Part shown: piece after piece, positions 12,001-18,536 of the stretch
Layout of the letters: each line of letters begins with the position of its first letter
How positions within the stretch are numbered: position 1 is the stretch's first letter
Assembly: GCF_030814695.1 (NCBI RefSeq)
Contig: NZ_JAUSVL010000001.1
Coordinates: forward strand, 4,686,227-4,750,226
Source: Oligosphaera ethanolica
Lineage (GTDB): Bacteria; Verrucomicrobiota; Lentisphaeria; Oligosphaerales; Oligosphaeraceae
Direction: 5' to 3'
Length of the DNA stretch: 64,000 nucleotides
Translations under genes and position numbers: made by a program
Notes under the pieces: generated by a model
Databases searched by the model: none
Told to the model about the DNA's origin: nothing
Seen by the model: the letters and a program-made list of their open reading frames with translations, nothing else

Positions 12001-15000
12001 CAGTATGAAAAGGCGTTGTTGCCAATGCTGGTGATGCCAGCCGGGAAGCTAATGGCCAATAAACTCCGGCAGTCTGCGAAGACGCCGTTGCTGATTGCCG
12101 TCAGCGCATTGCTGAGGGTGACCGTTCGCAACGTTTCGCAGTCGAAAAAGGCCGATTCCCCCACGCTGGTGACACTGTTGGGAATGACCATCGTCTCCAG
12201 GTTGCTGCAGTAGGCAAAAGCATAGGCCCCGATCTGCTGCAGGCCACTGGGTAAGCTGATGTCAAGCAACCTGTCGCAGCCATAGAAGGCATAGTCATTG
12301 ATACTGGTCACGCCTGCTCCCAACGTGACACTGCGCAAGCTGCTGCACTGATAAAAGGCCGCATAGCCGATGCTGGTGACGCTGTCAGGAATGACGATAT
12401 CAGTCACGTTCTGGCAGTAATAGAACGCGTAGTCAGCGATGCTGGTGACAGTATCGGGTAAGACATAGCTGCCGCTGAAGCTTGGCGGGAACGCAATCAG
12501 CTGGCTCTGGTCTTTGTTGTAGAGGATACCCTGGGCGTCATGGGAAAAATGCTGACTGCCTGCCGATACTGTAAAGCCTTGGAGCAAGGGGCAGTATTCA
12601 AAAACATGTTGGCCGATGCTTGCCAGGGAGCTGCCGAAATGGATGGTTTCCAGATTGGAGCAGTTGGAGAAGGCACTATCGCCGATGCTGGTAACGGTAT
12701 CGGGGATGGCCAGCGAGGTCAGTGTGGTGCAGTAGCTGAAGGCGAAGTTGCCAATGGTGGTAAGGCCGGAATGCAGCGTGAGGGCACTCATGGCATTGCA
12801 GTTTGAAAAGGCGTAGTCGCCGATGCTGGTGACGCTGCCGGGTATACCGATGCTTTCGAGCCCATAGCAGTTGTAGAAAGCGTAATTGCCAATGCTTCTG
12901 ATGCTGTCAGGGATATCGACCTGCGTCAAGGAACCACAGTGTCCGAAGACGTACTGGCCGATGCTGGTCAGCGATGGTGGCAAGTTAATGGTTGCGAGCG
13001 CGATGCAGTCGTAGAAGGTGTAATTGCCCAGGCTGGCGAGCTTGTTGCCCAGGGTGACGTTGCGCAGTTGTCCGCAGGAATAGAAGGCGCGGTCGCCGAT
13101 GCTGACGACGCTGTCAGGAACGGTGATGTTTCTGAGCATGTCGCAATACCGGAAGGCGCCGCTGCCGATGGCGGTCAAGCCCGAGCCGAGATGGACGTTT
13201 GTGAGGCTGTCGCAGGAATTGAACGCGTAACTGCCGAGAGTTTTGAGGCTGTCGGGAAGCGTCACGGTTACTAGTGCCAGGCAATCGTTGAAAGCGTAGT
13301 TGCCGATGTACTCGAGGGTGTTGTTGAAAACAATGCTGCCTAGTGACTCGCAGTAGGCGAAGGCATAGGCACCAAGGGTTTTGACCGAGTTTGGCAAGGT
13401 GAAGCTGCTGAGGCTGCTGCAGTCGGCGAAGCTGGAGTTGCCGATGCTGCTGATGGTTTGGGGGAGAGTCACGTTAACCAGAGCCGGGCAGTTGGAGAAC
13501 AGGCCATCGTTGATCACGCTGATGCCGCTGCCGATGGTAACGTCCGCGAGGGCGCCACAGTCGCTGAAGGCGTAGTTGCCAAGCGAGGTGACCTGGTTGG
13601 GAATGACTACGGCAGCAAGATCATCGCAGTGAGCGAAAGCGCTGTTGCCGATGGTGGTAAGGGTATTTGGAAGGACGAGATTGCTAAGACTGGAACAGTA
13701 GCTAAAGGCGCTGTTGCCGATGTGTTCCAGACCCTCGTTGCCGATGCGTTTCAGGCCCTCGTTGAACTGTACCGAACTGAGCGCCCCACAATTGGCAAAG
13801 GCGTTATTGCCGATGGTCGTGATGTTCGGCGGCAAGACCAGCGTGGGCAGGGAGGGGCAATAGGCGAAGCAATCATTGCTGATTGTGGTCAAGCCGTTGC
13901 CGAAAGTCACTGAGTTAAGAGACTGACAACCGGCGAAGGCGCTTTCGCCGAGGCCGGTCAGGCTGTCCGGCAGGGCCACGCTGGTCAAGGCAGTACAGCC
14001 GTTGAAGGCATTGTTGCCAACGCTGACCAGGCCAGTCCCGAAGTTGACCTGGGCCAGGGCAGTACAGTCGGCAAAGGCGCCTTCGCCAATTTCGGTCAGG
14101 CTGCCTGGGACGCCGATGCCAGTGAGGTCGTTGCAGCCATAAAAGGCCCATGGGGCGATGCTGGTGGCGCCATCGGGTATCTGGTATTGCCCCGACAGAG
14201 CCTGGGGAGCCAGGATAAGCTGGCTCAGGTCCTTGTTGAAAAGCAGACCATCGGCGGAATGGACGTAGAACGGATTGTCAGGATCGACGGTGTAGGTACT
14301 GAGCAGGGGACAGTTGGCAAAGGCGTTGTTGCCAATAGCGGCCAGGCCTTGACCGATGAAGACGTTCTGGAGAACCGCAGCGCCAAGGAAGGCGTCTTCG
14401 CCAACGGTGGTGACACTATCGGGGATGGTGATGCTACTGAGGCTTGTGCAGTGAGCGAAGGAACCCATGCCGATGCCCTGGATGCCTTCGGCCAGCTCAA
14501 CTTGAGCCAGCGCCGCACAATTGAAGAAGGCCCTGTCGCCGATGGCGGTGACGCCGCCGGGGATGCTGATTGAGTCCAGCGCCTGGCAGTTTTGGAAGGC
14601 TTTCTCAGCAATCATGGCCAGCGTATTGGGCAGGGGAAGTTGTGCAAGTTTGGTGCAATTTCTGAAGGCCAGGGGGCCAATGCTGGTGACGCCTGGGCCG
14701 AGGGTGACGGCGCTGAGGTTTTCGCAGTCGGCAAAACAGCCTTCGGGGACGCTCAGGATGCCCGAACCCAACAAGGCGCTTCCAAGAGCGGAGCAGTTGG
14801 CGAAGACAAATTTTCCCAGCGTCGCGACCTGGTCGGGGACGGTGATTGTGGTCAGGGCATCGCAGCCGAGAAAGGCCCAATCGCCGATGCTGGTGAGGCT
14901 GTTGGGGAAAGTGACGCCGTTGAGCCGCGGGCAGTTCTCGAACGCGCTGTTGCCGATGCTGGTGAGGTTATTGCCGAAGATGACGGTGACGAGGTTGGAG

Positions 15001-17690
15001 CAGGAACTGAAAGCGTCGTCGCCAATGCTGGTGACAGAATCGGGCATATTTACTGCGCTGAGGTTATCGCAGGCGTAGAAGGCGTAATCGGCAACGGTCG
15101 TCGTCGTGGCAGGCAGGTCGATGCTGCCACCCTTCTTGGGCGGGCACTGGATGATGGTCGTGGCTGCCTTATTGGTGAGCATGCCGTCACTGTTATGGGC
15201 GTAGGTGTTGTTGGCGCCGGCGACTGTGAAGGCCGCGAGGTTGGTGCAACGGCCGAAGGCCAGGACGCCGATGGCATTGACGTTGGCGGGGATGGCTGCC
15301 GAAGGTAGGGCGCCGCAGCCGAAGAAGGCTCGTTCGCCAATGCTGGTGAGAGTGTCGGGCAGGGCGATGTTACCGAGGGCCGAACAGCCTTCGCAGGCAC
15401 TCTGGCCGATGCTGAGCAGGCCGTTGGGCAGCTCGATGCCTTGGAGGTTCGTGCAGTAGAACAAGGCATTGTCGCCGATGCTGGTGACGCCATCGGGAAT
15501 GCCTAGCGAGGTCAGCTTTTGGCAGGACTCAAAGAGGCTCGGGCTGATCGCGGTGAGGGAGCTGGGCAGGAGGATGCTAGCAAGATTTTGGCAGAACGAG
15601 AAGGCGCCGTCGCCGATGCTGGTTACGCCATCCGGGATGGCGATGGTAGTCAGGCCGCCGCAGTTGGCAAAGGCTTCCTGGCCAATGCTGATGACAGCGG
15701 AGGGTAGGGTGATATTCGTGAGAAGCCCGCAGTTGTTGAAGGCATCGTCGCCGATGCTGGTCACGGCATGGGGTATGTTCAGCGAGCGCAGCTGGGTGCA
15801 GTTCGCGAAAAGTGCCTCGCTGATTTGGATGATGTTTTGGCTGAGGGTTACGCTGTCAAGACTTTCGCAGTCTGCGCAGGCGTAGGGGCCGATGCTGGTG
15901 ACTGAATCGGGAAACACAAGCTCAGTCAACAATCTGCAGGACGCGAAGGCATTCCGGCCAATGGCACTCACCGTCGCGGGGATAACCATGGCCGCAAGTG
16001 AGGAGCAGTACATGAAGGCGTTGTCGCCGATCGTTTGCAGCGCTCCGGGCAGTGCGATGTCTGTCAAGCCGCCACAGCTGAAAAAGCAGTATTCGCCGAT
16101 GCTGGTGATGCCGGCTGGGATTGTCATGGCCGTCAGATTATCGCAGTTGTAGAAGGCATAGGTTCCGAGCTGGCTGAGTCCGGCGGGCAATTTAATTTCG
16201 GGAAGGGAGTAACAGTTGTCAAAGGCATGATCGCCAATGGCGGTGACGCCTTGGGGCAACAGCAGGGCATTGAGTTGGTTGCAGCCGTTGAACGCGGCCT
16301 GGCCAATGCTGGTCGTGGCGGCTGGCAGGACAACCGTCGGCAGCATGTAACAGCCGAAGAACATGAAGTCTGAGATGGCGGTGAGCTGTTGTCCCAGGAC
16401 GATGTTGGTCAGGCTGGTACATTCGGCAAACGCGCCGCTGCCGATATCCGTGACGCTGTTGGGGACGACCAGTGTCCCCAGGGAATGGCATCCCCAGAAC
16501 GCGCGATCACCGATGCTTTGCAGAGTGTCTGGCAATTGCAGTGCCTCAAAGGGCATATTGACAAAGGCAGCCGGGGCGATCTGGGTCACGCCCTCTGGTA
16601 TGACCAGTTGCGGTACGTCCCGGGTGCCGTCGCGGCGATTATCGGGCGTGTCTTGCGGCCATGGCCCGGGCGCGTAGGCAAAAAGGGTTAGCCCGCCGGA
16701 GCCAAGCAGATAGCCGTTGCTGTCTAGTGTGAAATTGGGATTGGTGACGTCGATGACAATGGGGTTGCCGTAGGTGGGATTGCCGCGGAGAGTGCCCAGC
16801 GAGGCCGGCAGCTGCAGCGGGCAGTTGAAGGCTATTGCGCCGATGGTGTGGACGCCCTCAGGGATGGTCACCGGGTCGAGGTCGCAGTTGGCAAAGGCTC
16901 CGTTGCCAATACTGCCCAGGCTACTGGGGAAATTGATTCCGGTGAAGCTGGGTGCATAGCCCGAACTGCGGGTGTCGGTGAACATGAGGTTGTAGTCGAA
17001 GGCAGCGTGACCGATACTGGTGATGCCTGCGGGGATGCTGAGAATGCCGTCCTGAATGTGGTTAAGCATGTCATTGCAGGGCCAGAAGACCAGTTCATTG
17101 CCGTTGGCCAGGAGTATGCCAGTGGCGGCGTCGATCGAAAAGACGGGGTTGCCGCTGGCAATGTCTATCGTGGCCAGATTCTGCTCGAAATTCATCCCGA
17201 CGAAGGGGTTGCCGACAAAGGTCGTCAGGGACGCCGGCAGGTGCACGGCTTCCAGCTCGGTGTTGTTGAAGGCGCCATCATGGATTTCTTTGACGCCTTC
17301 AGGGACATAGATGTCTCGTGCTGGCGACTGGCTGAAAGCGTCGCGCGCGTTGTACATCAAGGCATTCATGGTGAGCAAGCCATCACCTGGGCCGATGGCG
17401 AGAACCGTTTTGCCGCCGATGGTTTGGGGGATGACGACGGTTTCGTTGTCGCCGACGTAGTCGATGATCATGACGCCGACCGCATCGCCGATGCGGTAGT
17501 CTTTGACGACGAAGTCCGTATCGGGATTGGCGTCCAACGCGTAGAGAGGTGGCCAGGCCATAGCTATGACAGCGGCCATGGCCAGCAGTATTCGCGAACG
17601 TCGGTGGTATGGCGTTTTAATGACGGCTGTCGGGCACGTGGCGATGGCTGTCATGTTTTTTCCATCTGAGAAGTCTGTTCGGGTGTTCAT
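1..17690 (-). CDS. Giant BspA-type leucine-rich-repeat surface protein, copy 1 (C-terminus outside window)
   Basis: The frame is open from the ATG at 17690-17688 to the left edge, giving 5896 codons with no stop. Residues 1 to about 53 form a signal peptide: a 30-residue n-region ending in HRRSR, then the hydrophobic core ILLAMAAVIAMAWPPLYALDA. An LRR_5 N-cap (GVMIIDYVG...VVIPQTIGGK) leads into 23-residue LRRs to about residue 4200, interrupted by 11 islands. Then come chitobiase-C-terminal-like and jelly-roll-like segments, nine InlB B-repeat-like units (about 4862-5614), a GNLTGYLSPSEI segment and the start of a Calx-beta-like region. The reading is colinear with copy 2, so the full length is probably near 9600 residues. 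The start was chosen for the AAAGGA Shine-Dalgarno 7 nt upstream and its match to the copy 2 start. Role: probably an exported adhesin or matrix protein (inferred). Its promoter region carries the insertion sequence. Confidence 0.94.
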   Translation of the reverse strand, partial: MNTRTDFSDGKNMTAIATCPTAVIKTPYHRRSRILLAMAAVIAMAWPPLYALDANPDTDFVVKDYRIGDAVGVMIIDYVGDNETVVIPQTIGGKTVLAIGPGDGLLTMNALMYNARDAFSQSPARDIYVPEGVKEIHDGAFNNTELEAVHLPASLTTFVGNPFVGMNFEQNLATIDIASGNPVFSIDAATGILLANGNELVFWPCNDMLNHIQDGILSIPAGITSIGHAAFDYNLMFTDTRSSGYAPSFTGINFPSSLGSIGNGAFANCDLDPVTIPEGVHTIGAIAFNCPLQLPASLGTLRGNPTYGNPIVIDVTNPNFTLDSNGYLLGSGGLTLFAYAPGPWPQDTPDNRRDGTRDVPQLVIPEGVTQIAPAAFVNMPFEALQLPDTLQSIGDRAFWGCHSLGTLVVPNSVTDIGSGAFAECTSLTNIVLGQQLTAISDFMFFGCYMLPTVVLPAATTSIGQAAFNGCNQLNALLLPQGVTAIGDHAFDNCYSLPEIKLPAGLSQLGTYAFYNCDNLTAMTIPAGITSIGEYCFFSCGGLTDIALPGALQTIGDNAFMYCSSLAAMVIPATVSAIGRNAFASCRLLTELVFPDSVTSIGPYACADCESLDSVTLSQNIIQISEALFANCTQLRSLNIPHAVTSIGDDAFNNCGLLTNITLPSAVISIGQEAFANCGGLTTIAIPDGVTSIGDGAFSFCQNLASILLPSSLTAISPSLFESCQKLTSLGIPDGVTSIGDNALFYCTNLQGIELPNGLLSIGQSACEGCSALGNIALPDTLTSIGERAFFGCGALPSAAIPANVNAIGVLAFGRCTNLAAFTVAGANNTYAHNSDGMLTNKAATTIIQCPPKKGGSIDLPATTTTVADYAFYACDNLSAVNMPDSVTSIGDDAFSSCSNLVTVIFGNNLTSIGNSAFENCPRLNGVTFPNSLTSIGDWAFLGCDALTTITVPDQVATLGKFVFANCSALGSALLGSGILSVPEGCFADCENLSAVTLGPGVTSIGPLAFRNCTKLAQLPLPNTLAMIAEKAFQNCQALDSISIPGGVTAIGDRAFFNCAALAQVELAEGIQGIGMGSFAHCTSLSSITIPDSVTTVGEDAFLGAAVLQNVFIGQGLAAIGNNAFANCPLLSTYTVDPDNPFYVHSADGLLFNKDLSQLILAPQALSGQYQIPDGATSIAPWAFYGCNDLTGIGVPGSLTEIGEGAFADCTALAQVNFGTGLVSVGNNAFNGCTALTSVALPDSLTGLGESAFAGCQSLNSVTFGNGLTTISNDCFAYCPSLPTLVLPPNITTIGNNAFANCGALSSVQFNEGLKRIGNEGLEHIGNSAFSYCSSLSNLVLPNTLTTIGNSAFAHCDDLAAVVIPNQVTSLGNYAFSDCGALADVTIGSGISVINDGLFSNCPALVNVTLPQTISSIGNSSFADCSSLSSFTLPNSVKTLGAYAFAYCESLGSIVFNNTLEYIGNYAFNDCLALVTVTLPDSLKTLGSYAFNSCDSLTNVHLGSGLTAIGSGAFRYCDMLRNITVPDSVVSIGDRAFYSCGQLRNVTLGNKLASLGNYTFYDCIALATINLPPSLTSIGQYVFGHCGSLTQVDIPDSIRSIGNYAFYNCYGLESIGIPGSVTSIGDYAFSNCNAMSALTLHSGLTTIGNFAFSYCTTLTSLAIPDTVTSIGDSAFSNCSNLETIHFGSSLASIGQHVFEYCPLLQGFTVSAGSQHFSHDAQGILYNKDQSQLIAFPPSFSGSYVLPDTVTSIADYAFYYCQNVTDIVIPDSVTSIGYAAFYQCSSLRSVTLGAGVTSINDYAFYGCDRLLDISLPSGLQQIGAYAFAYCSNLETMVIPNSVTSVGESAFFDCETLRTVTLSNALTAISNGVFADCRSLLAISFPAGITSIGNNAFSYCQSLKTITLPTATTHIGASAFANCSGMTSLAMPGVITIGDSAFYYCTALATLNLPATLTSMGYQAFSNCRALQSLQIPNSVTSIGDYAFAYCNALTEARIGNGVSKLSNYLFYSCQQLRTVLMGDDLTPLRGEKIRKNGQLRSVLRGNNLTAIGEGCFYECKALETIDLPNGITSIGNYAFRNCSKLHSIVLPDSVTSIGFYAFQNCTALRNLALGNSLVSIDQYAFQGCTALTSVVFPDSLVSIGYSAFASCRSLHSVVIPDSVTTIGELAFAECTALAHFNFGAGVTAISSKLFQNCSSLTEIVINSQINTIATNAFIGCSGLLQFLVQAGNTSFTVTADGTLLDATQSQLMLMPPGRSGIYVVPQGITAIGPYAFANNTAITGITLPDGLLSIGQHAFDRCSGLTAITIPGSVTSIGDFAFYYCSALKDITIPDSVTTLGSNLFENCSSLRSAHVGTGATSIPDRMFNNCQTLTQITLPNTITAIGSYAFAYCYQLTSMTLPTALLSLNYGAFQSCTKLTTITLPNTLTVIADAVFSNCTALVNITLPNSLQSVGASAFYGCTALRTMVIPEGVSTLGNSAFANCSELTTVTLPDSLSTIATETFYYCRKLKTITFGDDLQSIGDEAFYSCQVLDNVVIPNSVSSIGNYAFYECIGMKNLTLPNALTRIADYCFSYCRSLSAITLPDAITSIGNQAFYECSALTSLRIPDSVGSIGYAAFYGCEAIQDIVFGAGLTSIGDNAFYGCSALTELSIPDNVIAIGYQAFADCSSLTSAIIGNGVTELPPGVFANCGLLTSVTLGSSLASIAADAFTGCDSLGSFTVALDNQTYAHSNDGVLFSTDGIKLLRYPPGKIGTAVVPEGVTSIDDYAFYSCRGLTAVTLPNSLLRIGDHAFYFCDSLAELLIPNSVTSIGNSTFAGCYALATLTLGNGLTSIGPEAFSSDWSLTSLTIPDSVTSMGEYAFSSCSGLNKVVIGNGLTAIPYCAFYYCSEINDLTLGNAITSIGSSAFYGCNALPTLQLPPALASIGSYAFAYCSKLANLQCNAALTSIGNNAFTSCSALNTITFPNSLASIGNEAFYNCRALTAIVFGTGLKTIGQSAFANCQALTDLAIPDSVTNIGTRAFYYCTALVNANTGNGLTTLPQELFANCSGLKYVTIGSAVTSIDSTAFANCPLLLAFTVADGNNTFANSADGSLYSNDFSVLIQTPVGKTGDVVIPDGVTAISNSAFSGCSGVTSVTLPNSITSIGNRAFQNCSGLTAIVIPDSVTSIGEFAFANCSKLNSVIIGNGLANLGRNAFQNCAALTTITLPNSLKVINDYTFSACSALSTVTLGNQLLSIGNYAFSNCNALTGIVCPNSLTSIGDYAFNSCSALASITFGDGLVSIGNYAFNWCSSLDNLVFPAQLTTIGNYAFYSCSKISGVILPDSVTNLGNNAFYSCSSLLTVSIGDGLTTISEGCFRYCSKLNAITLGDNVTTIGNYAFYGCSLLNTIQFSPALTTIGYNAFENCDTLATLNIPDSVTSIGNRAFGSCDNLLSVSIGDGLATLNDYLFSGCGKLQSVHLGAAVTTISNTAFENCPNLSSFTVAADNPYYCHSDDGLLLDKNGSSIVRFPPARTGDIVIPEGITHIASYAFYACANITGVVFPQSLVSIGDYAFYNCTNLGAMDIPANVNSIGNYAFYNCRIMTTVTLHEGLTSIGNNAFASCSALVDIVIPDTVSTMGGQAFYACTNLLSAHIGAGLGTISASAFNNCQNLQNVQIPPGVTSIGNQAFASCSRLATIDLPESIVSIGENAFAYCSRLTAITLGNGLTAIGNYAFYSCGALTDIVLPVSLTTLGSGAFYGCSSLAAISIPDQVTTIQSYTFYNCPLLATINLGQGLTNINDYAFYYATGLTGITIPDSVVTIGNNAFYNCTALASVHIGLGVTGIGYYAFYNCDSLAAIVIPDNVRSLGESAFANCGSLATVNIGSGVTSIGQRTFDACPALTTIVIPDNVTTLGNELFRACANLVSATIGNGVTSIPNNLFYDCYKLTTLSIGNGIATITAALFNYTPQLTTLYLGTGINTIAANAFANCPLLANIIIDPANPTLKTGADGVIFNLDGTVLVHYPTGKAGPYVIPDGVTGIADGAFAYAHLLSAITVPGSLKTIPDQAFHVWDYYSYLSEVNLREGIEHIGCQAFLGAFISNVTLPASLISCDPEAFTNTTTSGSSVLSPLRAYAVAPGNTHLKAIDGVLFAADGTTLISYPQGRPGAYTIPDGTTTIGPYAFAATAVAGMIIDDVDTTPGVLILPGSVTTIHDSSFSLFVDWHNPADAFFPGAPPAIIVTAEAVGPIVFNYGSDHAAAWEAALDNNGTLHGYATNALPGAVVIPTLAREDGVSGDNAALYYGTLVLLAGFESSDPTGVTLRYTTDGNIPGPESTAVASQQISLTGGNCTVVLAPFRGEQGELLCGPVIRQSFLDMSPLADAVNDASLAFTTSVDYPWSPMDTTDPWGFSSAVLTDGSDGSTEPSWLQTTVQGPGCLSFFWASNQNSSPGFFTVLVDDNAAFTHNGSSQGWRKQRLQIAEGSHRIIWQAVRDVSATRGNGPYFIDHVVWTPGSDLSFIFASDADNHSAVLMDYVGQNAVVTIPDNDDEGNPVVAIDRFAFTDNGTVNCLSIPAGAAMFNAADAFSGCYRLGDILFRGDPPNVLPSFNAWATIYYPHDNAAWDGYGNSLPYAFLPLAYPAVAAPVISREGGEPDTFADCFSASHVPTFAVPAGTTVRYTLDGSAPQADSLSDSGAAITTGARIAARAFRNVGGIQLPCSPLARRTFVNSDELSDAAGASKVPIAFLTDGDSPWHIKNTRYDDVADAVIASENMLPGTSSTLYAAFVLPTDGLFAYTEKAPAGETTAQFTCVIVDDQQNEIAVVPERKDLGVFTDALSNSQDLLTRVVYKLPAGSYGVAWTLAVHTLDYSRPQAYVNDLAAVAEKAALTLVADPAGAGTFAANGVPGSSFQFLIGDTVSINTTANSDYFFSEWLDGVKDATRSVVIADPAGLPANPNTYTASFTPAIQINTASEPSGIGSVSGGNRKVPLGTNIALDAYPPSYGWRFNRWADDDDDPATNPIPASRTFTTTTAHHNQTFTAIFSRQFYVYAYPSGGNVTGANQYYDVDSPGDAVLVTLTAVPYNENYAFVCWDDNNNGVFDPGESTNPTRDFSVIWSTLNSYYRFYPYALFKQSAIIKVNFADVADAQLGSYTVRDANGQVIPLADIQAGVRLAVGTPLTLSAQAADNCRLKRWIQGGYNYYDSATLDISVSSSEYYNTYYADFVRSVQYLVALADGSPAGAGFRIHRPNSADDLPASGLADTGETLVLEAICPEYYRPRWQDDNSSASRNIVTSDVPAQNSYVLSLIPTYTVVLTVSPDGCPANYVNFSTRNVDVGTAAQITATPQPNDGQYWRFRTWSDGDTNANRSVNSDTSTTLTFTAQYERYARINASVATGNAYNAGYFEGTGDYSVSDTTRDVTVTAKANDGYRFDRWTDDAATNLPDPTNPARTVAISTADKLLQLRANFIRTYQVSIGVYPGTENYGSITAGALDNATIDSGTEISFTATPNANSQFIRWWLNGYQENDPNPGRTVTITRNATYLAEFASQANITVSLAAGQENWGCQAGVVNGDNSLTTSGNFPVGIRQTIEARPAANHRFVRWSDGNTSSRRSISLTIAGFAISAEFAQTTTLTLDFTTAPAVLPDGVSAPTMNCRIGSTSMTFSATTPANNTRTFDVGQYSVGYSTNGDWTAPAADNIDLVFGQPFVLSRSFTLITKGNLTGYLSPSEIAGAWRIKSTADWLASATTINVEAGTYTIEFQPVAGWLTPAERQVTVIANRNVSFNAPYSAIVPGVELSFSPAEISEAAGPNAAIATLRRVALDGNPIDKTKTLTIYLSVSEANALILPSTTIVIPAGRDFTQFPLGVIDNATLEEMLKDDTGNDIARGRQITLSGTVAMSASCNCNGKPTDGVGE
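850..3105 (-). repeat. Nine divergent InlB B-repeat-like (Trp-rich) units, copy 1
   Basis: Successive units of about 75-90 residues end in signatures such as F-x-R-W-x-D-D or F-I-R-W-W. Each is preceded by a strand and a G-x-x-(V/I)-x-(I/L)-x-A-x-P motif, the pattern of the divergent InlB B-repeat / 'bacterial repeat' family. They span residues about 4862-5614. The same nine units in the same order occur in copy 2, and a more diverged set in copy 3. In the wider family such units form extended stalks in surface proteins. Confidence 0.8.
5070..17520 (-). repeat. 23-residue (69-bp) leucine-rich-repeat array of copy 1
   Basis: Tandem LRR_5/BspA-type units follow the pattern (I/L)P-x-S-V-T-S-I-G-x-x-A-F-x-x-C-x-x-L-x-x-(V/I)-x-(I/L). 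Eleven islands with a motif like N-P-x-Y...D-G-(V/I)-L...K-D-G-T break the array, near 17050-17180, 16590-16770, 15100-15230, 14165-14290, 12445-12580, 10900-11030, 9415-9540, 8335-8465, 7130-7250, 5640-5765 and 5215-5340. By length there are about 160 units; I did not count them one by one. Two local irregularities, at 13713-13760 and about 11570-11645, are listed as findings. LRR_5 arrays are known in BspA-like surface proteins that bind host or partner cells; binding here is inferred. Confidence 0.93.
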
Positions 17691-17697
17691 GGCGAGA

Positions 17698-17706
17698 TCC
17701 TTTCTT
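17698..17706 (-). promoter_or_regulatory. Ribosome binding site of copy 1
   Basis: On the minus strand GAAGAAAGGA precedes the ATG at 17690, with AAAGGA ending 7 nt upstream. The same GAAGAAAGG stands 8 nt before the ATG of copy 2, which supports both starts. Confidence 0.75.
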
Positions 17707-18302
17707 CTCAATCGTTTCTGCCGATGATGCGAGCGTGTTGCTTTTATAAACCGTGTGCTGTCATTCTTGCCGCCATTGCCAAGATCATCATGTGGGCGTT
17801 GAACGCCAGTGTCATCGCACTGCTTGGCGTTAGGCTGGTTTGGGGCAAACTGTGCGTAAAGACACCATGGGGTGGGGCACTGGGAGGCCCAGAGGTATGC
17901 CACCGGGTGTGTTGTCGCTGAATCCTCAGCTGTTCAGGCCGATGTTTGACTGCGCGATAGGTCGTGAAATGCGCAAGTTAATGGTGCGAAAAGCGCTCGT
18001 TTAGGGTGAGATACTTGGTGGCTGCGAGAAGATATGTATCCGCTGCAGCCGGAAGGGGACAGATACAGAACCCTACCAAGGGTGTCGTTGGGAAGGAGTG
18101 CAGACCGAAGGGGGGTGTGGCGACAATATCCCGTTGTCACCGCTGCGTCGTGGCCCTCTGTTTCCATGATCGGCACTCCCGTACTCTCGTGTACAAAAGA
18201 TGGGGCGTGAAGCGATATTCATGGCACGCCGCAGCGCTGTCGCTGATTGCCTTGCCGGGCAGCTGTATTAGCACACCGCCACCTCGATGTCTATTCATCT
18301 GG
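17707..18302 (-). promoter_or_regulatory. Long untranslated leader of copy 1
   Basis: These roughly 600 nt between the ribosome binding site and the palindrome hold no convincing gene. Short open frames here have no counterpart in the matching region of copy 2. If transcription starts at the -10 near 18372, the leader is about 670 nt long. A TATAAA near 17744-17749 could serve as a closer promoter, but I see no good -35 for it. Confidence 0.4.
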
Positions 18303-18319
18303 TTTCACTATAAGTGAAA
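18303..18319. promoter_or_regulatory. Conserved palindrome upstream of copy 1 (putative operator)
   Basis: TTTCACT and AGTGAAA arms of 7 bp surround a 3-nt centre. The centre lies 621 nt upstream of the copy 1 start codon. A 15-of-17 match lies 613 nt upstream of copy 2 (50031-50047) in otherwise poorly conserved sequence, which argues for a protein-binding site or RNA hairpin under selection. Confidence 0.55.
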
Positions 18320-18371
18320 GCGGTGTGTTTGCCGTGGCTGTCATTTTTTTTCAAGCTTAATATAGTTTAAT

Positions 18372-18382
18372 AGCATACTCGT
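18372..18382 (-). promoter_or_regulatory. Remnant -10 region of the copy 1 promoter, cut by the insertion sequence
   Basis: On the plus strand TAGCATACTCGTT (18371-18383) matches TAGCATATCGTT beside the proposed copy 2 promoter; reversed, this gives the -10 hexamer TATGCT. Sequence further upstream is replaced by the insertion sequence, whose terminal repeat starts about 5 nt away. No good -35 stands at 16-18 bp. TTGAAA inside the terminal repeat (18386-18391) is 21 bp from an alternative -10, TATATT (18359-18364). Confidence 0.35.
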
Positions 18383-18405
18383 TACTTTCAACGGAAGTTT
18401 GAGGG
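18383..18405 (+). repeat. Left terminal inverted repeat of the insertion sequence
   Basis: The 23-nt repeat begins TACTTTCAACGG and ends GTTTGAGGG. It differs from the reverse complement of 20244-20266 only at positions 6 and 7. Confidence 0.8.
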
Positions 18406-18463
18406 GTTTTCAACACAATCGTGCCTAATTTTCTTTTTTTTGCTCGAAATGTAGTCTAGATAC

Positions 18464-18491
18464 TTGACAAAAATTTGTGTTATATTATTTT
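18464..18491 (+). promoter_or_regulatory. Candidate promoter of the transposase
   Basis: TTGACA (18464-18469), a 16-bp spacer and TATTTT (18486-18491) lie inside the element in AT-rich DNA, about 45 nt before the transposase ATG. Confidence 0.5.
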
Positions 18492-18536
18492 CTATCTGTA
18501 CTTAAGTATTGTAGGCTAGTTAAAATGGGGCAGACT

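Noticed and set aside
5070-17520. CRISPR-like regular repeats
   Set aside because: The 69-bp periodicity is coding, in frame, degenerate at the DNA level and explained by LRR units.
17934-18176. 80-codon minus-strand frame in the leader of copy 1
   Set aside because: Unlike anything in the copy 2 leader; no domain or ribosome binding site.
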